From GCA-2746365 sp963711255 (lineage in GTDB: Bacteria > Pseudomonadota > Gammaproteobacteria > SZUA-229): DNA of 64,000 nt. How positions within the stretch are numbered: the stretch's first letter is position 1; every line of letters begins with the position of its first letter. The stretch covers positions 1-64,000 of the forward strand of contig CAVQDO010000005.1 of the NCBI GenBank assembly GCA_963711255.1, given 5' to 3'. The notes under the pieces are model-generated. The model worked only from the letters and a program-made list of their open reading frames with translations, was not told where the DNA came from and did no database searches. The translations under genes were made by a program, and so were the position numbers. This document shows positions 34,775 through 44,097 of this stretch, piece after piece.

Positions 34775-34919
34775 AAGGGTGTGTAGGTTACACGAAAGTA
34801 TTTTGATGTGAAACAATCTATTCGGTATATCATCAGTTTATTTAATAATATTTACCCGGTAATAAAAGAGGTCTCTATTATCAGCGACTTTTTCCAGGCT
34901 CAATAAATTGAATGCAAAA

Positions 34920-34949
34920 AGCCCGATCATCGTTGATCGGGCTTTTTTT
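34920..34949 (+). terminator. Orphan terminator upstream of pepN
   Basis: AGCCCGATCA, loop TCGT, TGATCGGGCT, T7: a strong terminator 43 bp before pepN. No gene on the plus strand needs it, since the merR-type operon already ends at 34692. It may close a small RNA started in the ~140 bp before it, or it could serve as an attenuator-like element for pepN. Confidence 0.75.
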
Positions 34950-34991
34950 ATGGTAGTCTTTCAGCTTCATTTTTTTACAGCAAACATTCCA

Positions 34992-37649
34992 ATGAAAGAT
35001 ATAGACCAGCAAGCAAAGACGATTTACCTGAAAGACTACAAAGCCCCCAATTTCCTGATCGATCAGGTTGATCTGAGATTCGAGCTAGGTGAAGAGCGTA
35101 CTCGAGTGCATTCTATGTTGCAGGTAAATAAACAGGCATCTGCAGATTCTGATTCACTTGTGTTATCCGGTGAGTGTCTGGAGCTGGGTGAAGTTAAAAT
35201 TGATGGTGAATTAGTTGATAGTGCGTCCTTTACAGTGACGGATACGGCGTTAACTATAGCTAATGTGCCAGTATCGTTTAAGCTCGAGATCGAGACCTTT
35301 ATTAAACCGCAGGACAACTTTTCTCTCGAGGGGTTATACAAATCCAGTGGTAATTACTGCACACAATGTGAAGCGGAAGGATTTAGAAAAATCACCTATT
35401 TTCTTGATCGCCCTGATGTTATGGCATTATTTAGCACAACAATTATTGCAGATAAAGCAAACTACCCGGTATTGTTATCGAATGGTAACCCTGTCGACTC
35501 TGGTGATTATGATGACGGCCGCCACTGGGTAAAATGGTCAGATCCATTTAAGAAACCCTGTTACCTGTTTGCCCTGGTAGCCGGTGATTTAGCCTTCATT
35601 GAAGATAGCTATAAAACCATGAGTGGCTGTGCTGTTAAGTTGCGTATATACGTGCAGCATCACAATATTGATAAATGTGATTTTGCCATGGCGTCACTTA
35701 AAAAATCGATGCAGTGGGACGAAGAAGTCTTTGGCCGCGAGTACGATCTGGATGTTTACAATATTGTCGCTGTGGATGATTTCAATATGGGGGCAATGGA
35801 AAATAAAGGCCTGAATGTATTTAATTCCAAGTATGTGCTTGCCCGCCAGGATACCGCAACCGATACTGATTTTATGGGTATCGAAGGAGTAATCGGTCAT
35901 GAGTATTTTCATAACTGGAGCGGTAACCGGGTTACCTGCCGCGACTGGTTTCAGTTAACTTTAAAAGAGGGCCTGACTGTGTTTCGTGACCAGCAGTTTA
36001 CTGCTGACATGAATTCCGCCGCGCCCAAGCGAATAGACGATGTCAATATATTGCGTACTGCACAGTTTGCTGAAGATGCAGGTCCGATGGCACACCCCAT
36101 TCAGCCCGATTCCTACCAGGAAATTAACAACTTTTACACGGTAACGGTTTATAACAAGGGCGCGGAAATTATCCGTATGATTTATACCCTGTTAGGTAAG
36201 GATAAATTCCGTCAGGGTATGGACCTTTATTTTAAACGTCATGATGGCCAGGCCGTTACTACGGAGGAGTTTGTTGCTGCCATGGAAGATGCCAGTAAGG
36301 TTGATTTAAAACAGTTCAGGCGCTGGTATAAGCAGGCTGGAACACCTGAAATTAGCGTTACCGAAAATTTTAATGCGCAGCAACAAAAGTATACTTTGAC
36401 ACTGTCGCAATCAACCCCCGCAACGCCGGGTCAGGATGAAAAACTGCCATTTCATATTCCGGTGAAAATTGCATTAACTGACGCTAATAGTAAACTACTG
36501 CCGTTACAGACAAGTGCAAAACTGTCAGGCGAAAACACCGTGCTTAATTTTACCCAGGCCGAGCAGCAGTTTGAATTTACCGGCATTTCTGAGCGGCCCG
36601 TGTTATCTATACTGCAGGGCTACTCGGCACCGGTGAAGCTAAATTTTGAACGTGATGATGAGGTGCTTGCCTTCAGTATGTCTCACGAAACCGATGACTT
36701 TAGCCGCTGGGAAGCAGGGCAGCAGTTATCCACTCGTTTGATACTGTCCCTGGTCGATTCGATTCATGCGGGTGAAACGCTTTCACTGCCTGATTATTAT
36801 GTAGATGCCTGCCGTAAAACACTGAATGAAACTTCGCTTGATAAAGCACTGATTGCACGCGCGTTAACATTACCCTCTCTGGCTTATATCGGAGAGATGA
36901 TGCCTGTCTATGATGTTGACGCTATTCACCAGGCGAGGGAATTTATTTACTCTCACCTGGCACAAAATTTAGAGGCGGACCTGCTGAATATTTATCAGCA
37001 TAACTCGCAGAGTCGTTATGATTTATCGCCAGCTTCGATGGCTGAGCGTTTTTTGCGTAATCAATCACTGTCCTATTTAATGTACCTTGGCGATCAGGGA
37101 GAAGCCCTGGCGAAGCAGCAATATTATTCTGCTGACAACATGACGGATCAGATCGCCGCTTTCAGGGCGCTGGTGCACCATGAAACAGCAAGTTCCAACG
37201 AGGTAATCGGGGCATTTTATCAGCAGTGGCAACAGGATAACCTGGTGATGGACAAGTGGTTTACCGTGCAGGCAACGGCTCCAGGCCTGTTAATGCCTGT
37301 GACCAATGGCGTGCCGGCAACCGACAGGATTACAGCCTTATTTGAGCATAGCGACTTTGATATCAAGAATCCAAACCGTGTGCGTGCGTTACTGGGGGCT
37401 TTTTGTTCTGGGAATCCCGTTTGTTTTCATGATGTTAGCGGCTTCGGTTATGATTTGTTGGGTAACTATATCGAAACCATCGACATGATGAATCCACAGA
37501 TTGCCTCTCGTTTATGTGTGCCCCTGACCCGCTGGAAGCGGTTTAGCGAATCACGCCAGCAATTGATGAAATCCGTCCTGCAACGCTTAATTGCATTACC
37601 AAAATTATCTAATGATGTGTCGGAACTGGTGGAAAAAAGCCTGAAGTAG
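34992..37649 (+). CDS. pepN: Aminopeptidase N
   Basis: M1-family zinc aminopeptidase (885 aa) that trims N-terminal residues in peptide turnover. Substrate-anchoring motif GAMENKG, zinc site HEYFHNWSGNR and downstream glutamate in LTLKEGLTVFRDQQF are intact. The ATG at 34992 (MKDIDQQAKTIYLKDY) gives the usual N-terminus; the longer frame from 34908 would run through the terminator at 34920-34949 and is rejected. Confidence 0.97.
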   Translation: MKDIDQQAKTIYLKDYKAPNFLIDQVDLRFELGEERTRVHSMLQVNKQASADSDSLVLSGECLELGEVKIDGELVDSASFTVTDTALTIANVPVSFKLEIETFIKPQDNFSLEGLYKSSGNYCTQCEAEGFRKITYFLDRPDVMALFSTTIIADKANYPVLLSNGNPVDSGDYDDGRHWVKWSDPFKKPCYLFALVAGDLAFIEDSYKTMSGCAVKLRIYVQHHNIDKCDFAMASLKKSMQWDEEVFGREYDLDVYNIVAVDDFNMGAMENKGLNVFNSKYVLARQDTATDTDFMGIEGVIGHEYFHNWSGNRVTCRDWFQLTLKEGLTVFRDQQFTADMNSAAPKRIDDVNILRTAQFAEDAGPMAHPIQPDSYQEINNFYTVTVYNKGAEIIRMIYTLLGKDKFRQGMDLYFKRHDGQAVTTEEFVAAMEDASKVDLKQFRRWYKQAGTPEISVTENFNAQQQKYTLTLSQSTPATPGQDEKLPFHIPVKIALTDANSKLLPLQTSAKLSGENTVLNFTQAEQQFEFTGISERPVLSILQGYSAPVKLNFERDDEVLAFSMSHETDDFSRWEAGQQLSTRLILSLVDSIHAGETLSLPDYYVDACRKTLNETSLDKALIARALTLPSLAYIGEMMPVYDVDAIHQAREFIYSHLAQNLEADLLNIYQHNSQSRYDLSPASMAERFLRNQSLSYLMYLGDQGEALAKQQYYSADNMTDQIAAFRALVHHETASSNEVIGAFYQQWQQDNLVMDKWFTVQATAPGLLMPVTNGVPATDRITALFEHSDFDIKNPNRVRALLGAFCSGNPVCFHDVSGFGYDLLGNYIETIDMMNPQIASRLCVPLTRWKRFSESRQQLMKSVLQRLIALPKLSNDVSELVEKSLK

Positions 37650-37906
37650 CTAAATGTTGTTATTTTTAAAATAACCCCGTTATTTTCACTAAAATTGTTT
37701 AATTACCAGTAGATAAACGGTATTCTTTTGCTTATCTGATTAAGGTAGTATTTTTTTAAAGAGATCATGATTTTTTATTAGGAATTTCATGCAGATATTG
37801 CATCTAAGGTCTAGACTTAAGGGATACATTTGTATGAGTAATGTCAATGTTTAGCACTAATTGACTGAATATTCATGCAAAACCTAACAACCAGGAGCTG
37901 TAGTTT

Positions 37907-39640
37907 ATGTCGAACGTTGTTTCACTTTTTAGTGATACCCAAAAATATGAAGAAAGACCTGTCGTCGTACTCGCGGATGATGATCCATCTATTCGCCTGA
38001 TGGTACGTCATGTCCTGGAATCCGAGGATTTTGATATCGTCGAAGCCGCCGATGGTCTGGAAGCAATCAAGGCAGTCGAAAAATACCACCCGGCATTAAT
38101 TTTGCTGGATGCTGTCATGCCCGGCATTGATGGATTTACTACCTGTCAGCAAATAAAAGATAAAGGTCATACGGATATACCGGTGATGATGATTACCGGT
38201 CTGGACGATGATGCTTCTGTTGAACGTGCCTATGAAGTCGGTGCTATCGACTTTATTACCAAACCCATTAAGTGGGCAGTGCTCAAACACCGGGTAAAAT
38301 CAGTGGTTGCGAAAGTGATTGCTGAACGAAAAGTTCAGTTACTGGCTTATCGTGACACCCTGACTAATCTACCTAACAGGCTGTTATTTGCCGATCGCCT
38401 GGAGCAATCCGTAATTCGAGCTGAACGTAGCCGCAGCGCTATGGCGTTAATGCTGGTTGATATAGATGATTTTAAGCTGGTCAATGACTCCTTTGGCCAT
38501 GAAGCTGGCGACAAGCTGATAAAAGCAGTGGGCCAGCTTATATCGCGATCGCTTCGCCGGGCGGACACTATCGCCAGGCTGGGTGGAGACGAATTTGCGG
38601 TCATCATCGAGGGTATAGAAAGTCCTGAAGATGCCATTTCGATTGCTGATAACTTAACCACCATACTTGAGCATAACGTTCGTCTGGATGACCAGGAAAC
38701 GTATACCAGTGCATCTATTGGTATAGCGGTGTACCCGGAAGACGGCAAAGACGCACGTACCTTATTGAAGAATGCCGATACAGCGATGTTTCGTGCGAAA
38801 GAAAACGGGCGCCATTGTTTCCAGTTTTATAAACCGGAAATGAGTGTCAGCGCGATGGAACGGCTAGAGCTGGAAAATAACTTAAAGTCAGCATTTGAAA
38901 ATGATGAGTTCCAGATTCACTATCAGCCTGTCATTGATATCCATAAAAATGAAATTGTGAGTGTAGAAGCATTATTGCGCTGGCAACATCCTGAAAAAGG
39001 TATGATCCACCCCTCTGATTTTATTTCTATCGTTGAAGAGAGCAGTTTAATTGTTGCGCTTGGTGAATGGTTAATTGTCAGTGTCTGCAAGCAGTTGCGT
39101 GCATGGCAGGATTCAGGTTTGAAAGACCAGAAGGTATCGATCAACCTTGCACCACGACAGTTTAAAGAACAGGATCTTGTTGCACTATTCACACAGGCCA
39201 TTGCAGAAAGCGGTATTGATGGTTCGGTAATATCAGTAGAAATTACTGAACGAACATTAATAGATAATATAGGCGAAGTCGAAAGCACACTGAAAAAATT
39301 ACGTACTATGGGTATTCAAGTTATGCTTGATGACTTTGGTACGGGCTATGCTTCACTGGCGTATCTAAAAGAATTCCCTGTCGACACTGTTAAAATTGAT
39401 CGTGCATTTATTGCCGGCATACCCGATAGCCAGGAAGACTCGGCTATTGTCGATGCGATAGCCGGATTAACCCGTGGACTGAAACTGGGATTGCTTGCCG
39501 AAGGTGTTGAGAATGATCGCCAGTTAAACGTGCTAAAAAGCATAGGTTGCCAGTACGCTCAGGGGTATTACTGGAGTAAGCCGCTTCCTGCTGATGAATA
39601 TGAGCAGTTCTATATGAACCAGATATATAATATTGGTTAG
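37907..39640 (+). CDS. Response regulator with GGDEF and EAL domains
   Basis: Three-domain c-di-GMP protein (577 aa). REC (residues ~20-135) with phospho-acceptor in LILLDAVMPGIDGF and the K of FITKP. GGDEF (~150-310) with ARLGGDEFAVI and an RRAD inhibitory-site motif five residues before GGDEF. EAL (~325-570) with SVEALLRWQHP, DDFGTGYAS and LLAEGVEN. All catalytic motifs of both output domains look intact, so it could make or break c-di-GMP depending on phosphorylation. No kinase is adjacent. GGAGCTG precedes the ATG. Confidence 0.95.
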   Translation: MSNVVSLFSDTQKYEERPVVVLADDDPSIRLMVRHVLESEDFDIVEAADGLEAIKAVEKYHPALILLDAVMPGIDGFTTCQQIKDKGHTDIPVMMITGLDDDASVERAYEVGAIDFITKPIKWAVLKHRVKSVVAKVIAERKVQLLAYRDTLTNLPNRLLFADRLEQSVIRAERSRSAMALMLVDIDDFKLVNDSFGHEAGDKLIKAVGQLISRSLRRADTIARLGGDEFAVIIEGIESPEDAISIADNLTTILEHNVRLDDQETYTSASIGIAVYPEDGKDARTLLKNADTAMFRAKENGRHCFQFYKPEMSVSAMERLELENNLKSAFENDEFQIHYQPVIDIHKNEIVSVEALLRWQHPEKGMIHPSDFISIVEESSLIVALGEWLIVSVCKQLRAWQDSGLKDQKVSINLAPRQFKEQDLVALFTQAIAESGIDGSVISVEITERTLIDNIGEVESTLKKLRTMGIQVMLDDFGTGYASLAYLKEFPVDTVKIDRAFIAGIPDSQEDSAIVDAIAGLTRGLKLGLLAEGVENDRQLNVLKSIGCQYAQGYYWSKPLPADEYEQFYMNQIYNIG

Positions 39641-39662
39641 GCGGGTGTCATAATCAAAACAT

Positions 39663-39699
39663 AGGCCGTCTGGTGGTTGTCATCAGGCGGCCTTTTTAT
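39663..39699 (+). terminator. Terminator after the GGDEF-EAL gene
   Basis: GGCCGTCTGGTG, short loop, CATCAGGCGGCC, T5. A 12-bp stem with one mismatch. Confidence 0.85.
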
Positions 39700-39759
39700 T
39701 TATATACTGCCTGCGATAAACCAATGATGTAAAATTGTTCTCTTTTTAGATGGCAAATC

Positions 39760-40452
39760 ATGAATATTCTTATTACAGGCGCTAACCGTGGCATTGGGCT
39801 GGAAATGGTCAGATACTCAATGGAGCAGGGCTGGCGGGTGTTTGCCTGCTGCCGAAATCCACATAACGCTGATCAGTTGTTTAACATCGCAAAATTATCC
39901 AATGGAATGATTAGTGTGCACATCGCCGATATGCAGGAGCTAAGTACATTGCAGGCACTGTCGTATGAGCTACGAAATGAGCCGATTGATATCTTGATAA
40001 ATAACGCCGGTGTCTATGGCTCCGATAAAAACAAATTTGGTTCAGTTGATGCAGAAAGCTGGTTGCAGACCTTTCAGGTGAACACTATTGCTCCGCTAAA
40101 AATGGTCGAGGCTTTTTCTGAACAGTTACAGATAGGCAAACGGAAACTGGTCGCCTGCATGAGCAGTAAAATGGGCAGTATGGATGATAACGGCTATGGT
40201 GGCAGTTATATCTATCGATCCAGTAAAGCGGCATTAAATGCGGTTGTAAAAAGCCTGTCGATCGATCTTAAAAGTCTGGGGATTATTAGCGTGGCACTGC
40301 ACCCCGGCTGGGTTAAAACCGATATGGGTGGAGCAGAGGCAGAAATAAGTACGCGCGAATGCGTTGAGCAACTGTTTCATAATATTAAGTCATTAACGAT
40401 TAGTGATAGCGGGCGCTTTATAGATATCGATGGTAGTGATATTCCCTGGTAA
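39760..40452 (+). CDS. SDR-family oxidoreductase
   Basis: Short-chain dehydrogenase/reductase (230 aa). Cofactor loop TGANRGIGLE at the N-terminus, NNAGVYG, and catalytic Tyr/Lys in YIYRSSKAALN with a serine in MSSKMGS. The family uses NAD(P)H. The arrangement resembles the C-factor/CsgA-like SDR group; the substrate is unknown. It is followed after 40 bp by the broken IMPase gene. Confidence 0.88.
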   Translation: MNILITGANRGIGLEMVRYSMEQGWRVFACCRNPHNADQLFNIAKLSNGMISVHIADMQELSTLQALSYELRNEPIDILINNAGVYGSDKNKFGSVDAESWLQTFQVNTIAPLKMVEAFSEQLQIGKRKLVACMSSKMGSMDDNGYGGSYIYRSSKAALNAVVKSLSIDLKSLGIISVALHPGWVKTDMGGAEAEISTRECVEQLFHNIKSLTISDSGRFIDIDGSDIPW

Positions 40453-40492
40453 CTATAGCTAACCAAGAAAAGCATAATCAAAAGATATAAGT

Positions 40493-41312
40493 ATGTCATT
40501 TCCTGATTTAGATAAATTAATAACACTGGTTAAAATAGCTGCAAAAGAAGAATTGCTATCACAGTTTGGTCGCTCCGCATTTGACTATAAAGAAGACGGC
40601 AGTATTATTACACCTGCCGATATTGCCATGCAGAACCGGTTGGTGAAAGAGTTAAAGCTACCACTGGCCACAGTACGATATTCTCGGTGAAGAAATGACT
40701 GCTGAAGCACAGTTGGCAGTGGCGCAACAATCCAGAGCGTACTGGTGCATCGATCCACTTGACGGCACCAATAATTTTGCCGCAAATTTGCCTTTTTTTG
40801 CAGTATCAATTGCCTTAATTATTGAAGGCGAGCAACGGCTTGGGCTTATCTATGACCCGAATCGTGATGAAATGTTTAGCGCAATTAAAGGCCAGGGCGC
40901 GTTTATGAATAATCAGCCGGTGGTCAATGAAATGCTGAAGAGAAGCCCGTTTTCCGAACATAAACAGAATAAGCCGGTTGTCGCTGAAATTGATTTAAAG
41001 CGCCTGTCAAAAGAACTTTCTACTCGACTGGTAAACGAGTCTGTTTTTGCTTCACAGCGTAATATGGGGTCATCAGCAATAGACTGGTGCTGGATGGCTG
41101 CTGGTCGATTTGATGTTTATTTACACGGCGGTCAGAAAATGTGGGACTACGCGGCGGGTAGTCTTATATTCAGTGAAGCGGGTGGTCACTCAATATCGCT
41201 GGATAATGAATCAGTGTTTCGCGGGAAACTGGAAGACCGTTCGGTGCTGGCCTGTCACGATAAAGAATTATTTGATTACTGGTATAAGTGGATTGGGATA
41301 AGCAGTGAATAG
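40493..41312 (+). pseudogene. Inositol monophosphatase-family gene with a frameshift
   Basis: The first frame (40493-40690) gives the N-terminal helices of an IMPase-like protein (SIITPADIAMQNRLVKELKL), then runs out. The continuation HWPQYDILGEEMTAE, with the metal-binding glutamates, is in the next frame, which runs to 41312 and holds the signature CIDPLDGTNNFAANLP and the C-terminal WDYAAGSLIFSEAGG. Removing one base near 40665 joins them into a ~272-aa protein. SuhB at 59269-60072 is an intact relative. Whether this copy is dead or mis-assembled cannot be told here. Confidence 0.82.
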
Positions 41313-41382
41313 TGAAATTTAAAAAAACACCCGAAATATATCGTTACGGTTAAGCTTTTTCGTTATTCACTATTCACTATTA
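41302..41382. repeat. Inverted repeat with GTGAATAGTGAA arms
   Basis: GCAGTGAATAGTGAA (41302-41316) pairs with TTATTCACTATTCACT (41362-41377). The left arm contains the stop codon of the IMPase-like frame. Same family as 10901-10975. Confidence 0.6.
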
Positions 41383-41395
41383 GTTTTTAACTGTC

Positions 41396-41905
41396 TTATC
41401 TGCTGGCAACTGTCGACTTCTTGATAAGATCTCTTATCTTAACCTCAAGTTCATCTTCATCATCACCACGGAAGCCCAGGTTCGCATGTACCAGGTTACC
41501 ATTCTTATCAACCAGGTAGGAACTCGGCATTGCTTTCACCTGGTAAGACTCAGCGGTAACGCCTTTGGGATCAAAAGCAACAATAAAGTTTGCAGGTACC
41601 TGCTTGAGAAATTTTTCGGCCTTGTCACGTGATTCATCTAGATTAATGGCAATTACCTTTAAACCTTCTTCGCCATATAAAGCCTGCATTTTATTCATCC
41701 AGGCAAAGGATTTACGACAGGGCTGGCACCAGGACGCCCAGAAGTCTACATAGACAATGTTGCCGCGGTATTTGCTTAAATTGACCTGCTTTTGTTGTCC
41801 TTCTAACTTGAAATCAGGCGCCTTCGCTGCAATAACATTGCTGCTGCCAAAAAAACCGTAAAAGGTCATTATTATTAATGATATTTTGAAAAGAGAGGAA
41901 GACAT
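41396..41905 (-). CDS. TlpA-like thioredoxin-fold protein, exported
   Basis: 169-aa protein with an N-terminal signal segment (LFKISLIIMTFYGFFGSSNV), an AhpC/TSA-type strand (VNLSKYRGNIVYVDFW) and the redox site WASWCQPCRKSF. MPSSYLVDKNGNLV holds the cis-proline region. It is likely a periplasmic disulfide reductase of the TlpA/ResA group. The partner, for example a cytochrome-maturation or copper system, is not visible nearby. Confidence 0.88.
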   Translation of the reverse strand: MSSSLFKISLIIMTFYGFFGSSNVIAAKAPDFKLEGQQKQVNLSKYRGNIVYVDFWASWCQPCRKSFAWMNKMQALYGEEGLKVIAINLDESRDKAEKFLKQVPANFIVAFDPKGVTAESYQVKAMPSSYLVDKNGNLVHANLGFRGDDEDELEVKIRDLIKKSTVASR

Positions 41906-42341
41906 ATAACACTCCGGTATTGAAATTACAGCTACAATAAAGTTATCGGCAGATGTAATACATTGATTACATTAGCTAAAGTTTAGTTTTGGTTTGGGAA
42001 CAATTACTGCGTCGATGCTTAGGTGGGAGATGATTATCAGTCACGATCTCGACTACTTATATCAATTCTAGCAGTTTCACGACAAATGTCGACTCTATTT
42101 TGGCGATAAAATCAGTAAATTTACAGCCTTAACACCGCATAAATTGAGGCAGGGAATTAAACCTCTGATATTATAAGGTTTATTGTTCGCCCATATCCTT
42201 AAACCAGCCAGGAAAAAGTTTTCACCGGCCTGTAAATACAGAGAGATTGTGTATTTTATTTACTGGTAAAACCTGTATATACCTTACAGGTAAGCTAAAA
42301 TAAAACCGTATTATCCCGAAAACTATCACTTTATCAAATAG
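41906..42341. other. 436-bp intergenic region between divergent genes
   Basis: No credible coding frame. It must hold the promoters of the TlpA-like gene (minus) and the SPOR gene (plus). A short CCTGTA/TACAGG palindrome lies around 42272-42290. I see no riboswitch or clear operator. Confidence 0.4.
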
Positions 42342-43157
42342 ATGGCACCCATATTAATAGACGGTCGTGACCTGGTGAAACTGGGCTTTATCTCCATGCT
42401 GGTTTCACTGCTTGTATTTGTTACTGGCTTTTTTAGCGGCTACCAGCAGGCGACTACATTTCTCTCGGCGGGCAGTGAAACTGAGTCCTTATTACTACCA
42501 GAAAAAGTTGCAGCTGCGGTCAGTGAGATAGAGCCGCAGCGTCCTGAAATTATTGTTGCCGGTGCCAACCTTGATGTTGATCAACCAGAAGAAATTACTG
42601 AAGCTGTTGCTACGCCTGAAAAAGTCGAGGTCGTAAATAATGTTCAGATTCTACAGAAAGCAATTAATAATGAAACTGTTTCCGCTGAAATAAAGCCGGC
42701 TTTAGAAAACCGGAAAACCCAAACCGGGATGGCTGTGCTAGAAGAAGTTAATACTGATAAGAAACTATTGGTGATCGCTGAACTGTCATCGGATGAACTG
42801 GAAAAAATAAAATATTCGATTCAGGTCGGCATGTATGGCCGTCTTGTTAATGCGGAAAACATGATGAAACTATTGCGAGAGCGGCAGTGGGATGCCTATG
42901 TTTCAGATTTTAGTAATAACAAAAATGAAGTTCGTTACAATGTCCGCTTTGGTTATTATATGGACAAAAAATCCGCTATTGCTGCTTTAAAAGATTATAA
43001 GAAAACGCAAAACGGTGATGGTTACCTGGTGAAATTTTCTGTAGAAAGTATTACCGATCTGGCCAGGGCGGGTGATGCCAGGCGTGTCAAACCCGATGTA
43101 ACGCTGGAAAAGAAAGTTTCGCCAGCTGCGGTATCAACTGATGCCGTATCTTCCTGA
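42342..43157 (+). CDS. SPOR-domain membrane protein
   Basis: 271-aa inner-membrane protein: short cytoplasmic start, one helix (LGFISMLVSLLVFVTGFFSG, about residues 14-33), a Glu/Val-rich linker, and a C-terminal SPOR domain (YSIQVGMYGRLVNAENMMKL; VRYNVRFGYYMDKKSAIAAL). SPOR domains bind denuded peptidoglycan at division sites. No partner division gene is adjacent. Low-complexity Ser/Ala tail. Confidence 0.82.
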   Translation: MAPILIDGRDLVKLGFISMLVSLLVFVTGFFSGYQQATTFLSAGSETESLLLPEKVAAAVSEIEPQRPEIIVAGANLDVDQPEEITEAVATPEKVEVVNNVQILQKAINNETVSAEIKPALENRKTQTGMAVLEEVNTDKKLLVIAELSSDELEKIKYSIQVGMYGRLVNAENMMKLLRERQWDAYVSDFSNNKNEVRYNVRFGYYMDKKSAIAALKDYKKTQNGDGYLVKFSVESITDLARAGDARRVKPDVTLEKKVSPAAVSTDAVSS

Positions 43158-43292
43158 GGCAAACACGAAGCGTTATCCAAGATATTCAAGCTCGGGATTT
43201 TTATTGGCCAGAAATTTAAATCGTCTTACTAAATTTTCAGCCATTATTCCGTATTTCATTTTCACCTTTAATAGTCCTGCAAACACCTTCCA

Positions 43293-43982
43293 ATGTTGTC
43301 TTCCATTAAAGTATTAAGCTTCGATCTTGATGATACCCTTTGGCCGTGTTTGCCAACCATCCAGCATGCTGAAAAGGTATTGTATCAATGGTTGTCTGAG
43401 CAGGTGCCCACTGTTACGCGGCATTATGATCAGCATCAGTTGCGCGATAAAAGGAAAGCCCTGATGCAGGCAAATGGGAATCTGATGCATGATTTATCAC
43501 AGCTTCGCTTACTTTCGTTCAAGCAGCTGGCCGAAGAGTTCGAGTTGGGTGATGAGTGGATTGAGCCAGCCTTTGATATTTTTTACGAAGCCCGGCAGAA
43601 GGTAACATTATTTGATGATGTTCAGCCCGTACTCGACCGCTTAATAAAAGATTTCCAGCTGGTGAGCCTGACCAACGGAAATGCCGATATTATAAAAACC
43701 GGTGTTGATCACTGGTTTGACTTTTCCTTAAATTCGATCTCGGTTGGTAAGAAAAAATCAGAGCCGGATATTTACCGCCAGGTATTATCGATGGCGAAAA
43801 TAGATGCGCAGCAGATGGTTCACGTGGGCGATGATCCATTTCAGGATGTGCGCGGTGCTAAACTGGCGGGCATTTTCAGTGTCTGGCTTAACCGTGAGCA
43901 AAAACCCTGGGAGATGGATGATTATCAGCCGGATGTGATAATCAGCAGTTTGCACGAACTGCCCGGCCTGATTAACCGCTAG
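43293..43982 (+). CDS. HAD-superfamily hydrolase (YigB-like)
   Basis: 229-aa phosphatase of the haloacid dehalogenase superfamily. Motif I SFDLDDTLWP (nucleophile and acid aspartates), motif II LVSLTNGNADI, motif III lysine in VGKKKSEPDIY, motif IV HVGDDPFQDVRGA. Similar to YigB, an FMN/5-amino-6-(5-phospho-D-ribitylamino)uracil phosphatase, but substrate assignment by sequence is weak. ATG at 43293. Confidence 0.87.
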   Translation: MLSSIKVLSFDLDDTLWPCLPTIQHAEKVLYQWLSEQVPTVTRHYDQHQLRDKRKALMQANGNLMHDLSQLRLLSFKQLAEEFELGDEWIEPAFDIFYEARQKVTLFDDVQPVLDRLIKDFQLVSLTNGNADIIKTGVDHWFDFSLNSISVGKKKSEPDIYRQVLSMAKIDAQQMVHVGDDPFQDVRGAKLAGIFSVWLNREQKPWEMDDYQPDVIISSLHELPGLINR

Positions 43983-44097
43983 GCGCACCGGAGTCGTCTG
44001 CTGGCAGTCTCAATTCTGGCAAATTTCAAAGAGATAGTTTCCGAGTATTCCGATATAATGCGGATTTACCATAGTTTAGTGTTTACGAGCAAGAGCA

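Noticed and set aside
34908..34991. 28-residue N-terminal extension of PepN
   Set aside because: It would be encoded across a strong terminator and is not part of the family's N-terminus; the ATG at 34992 is preferred.
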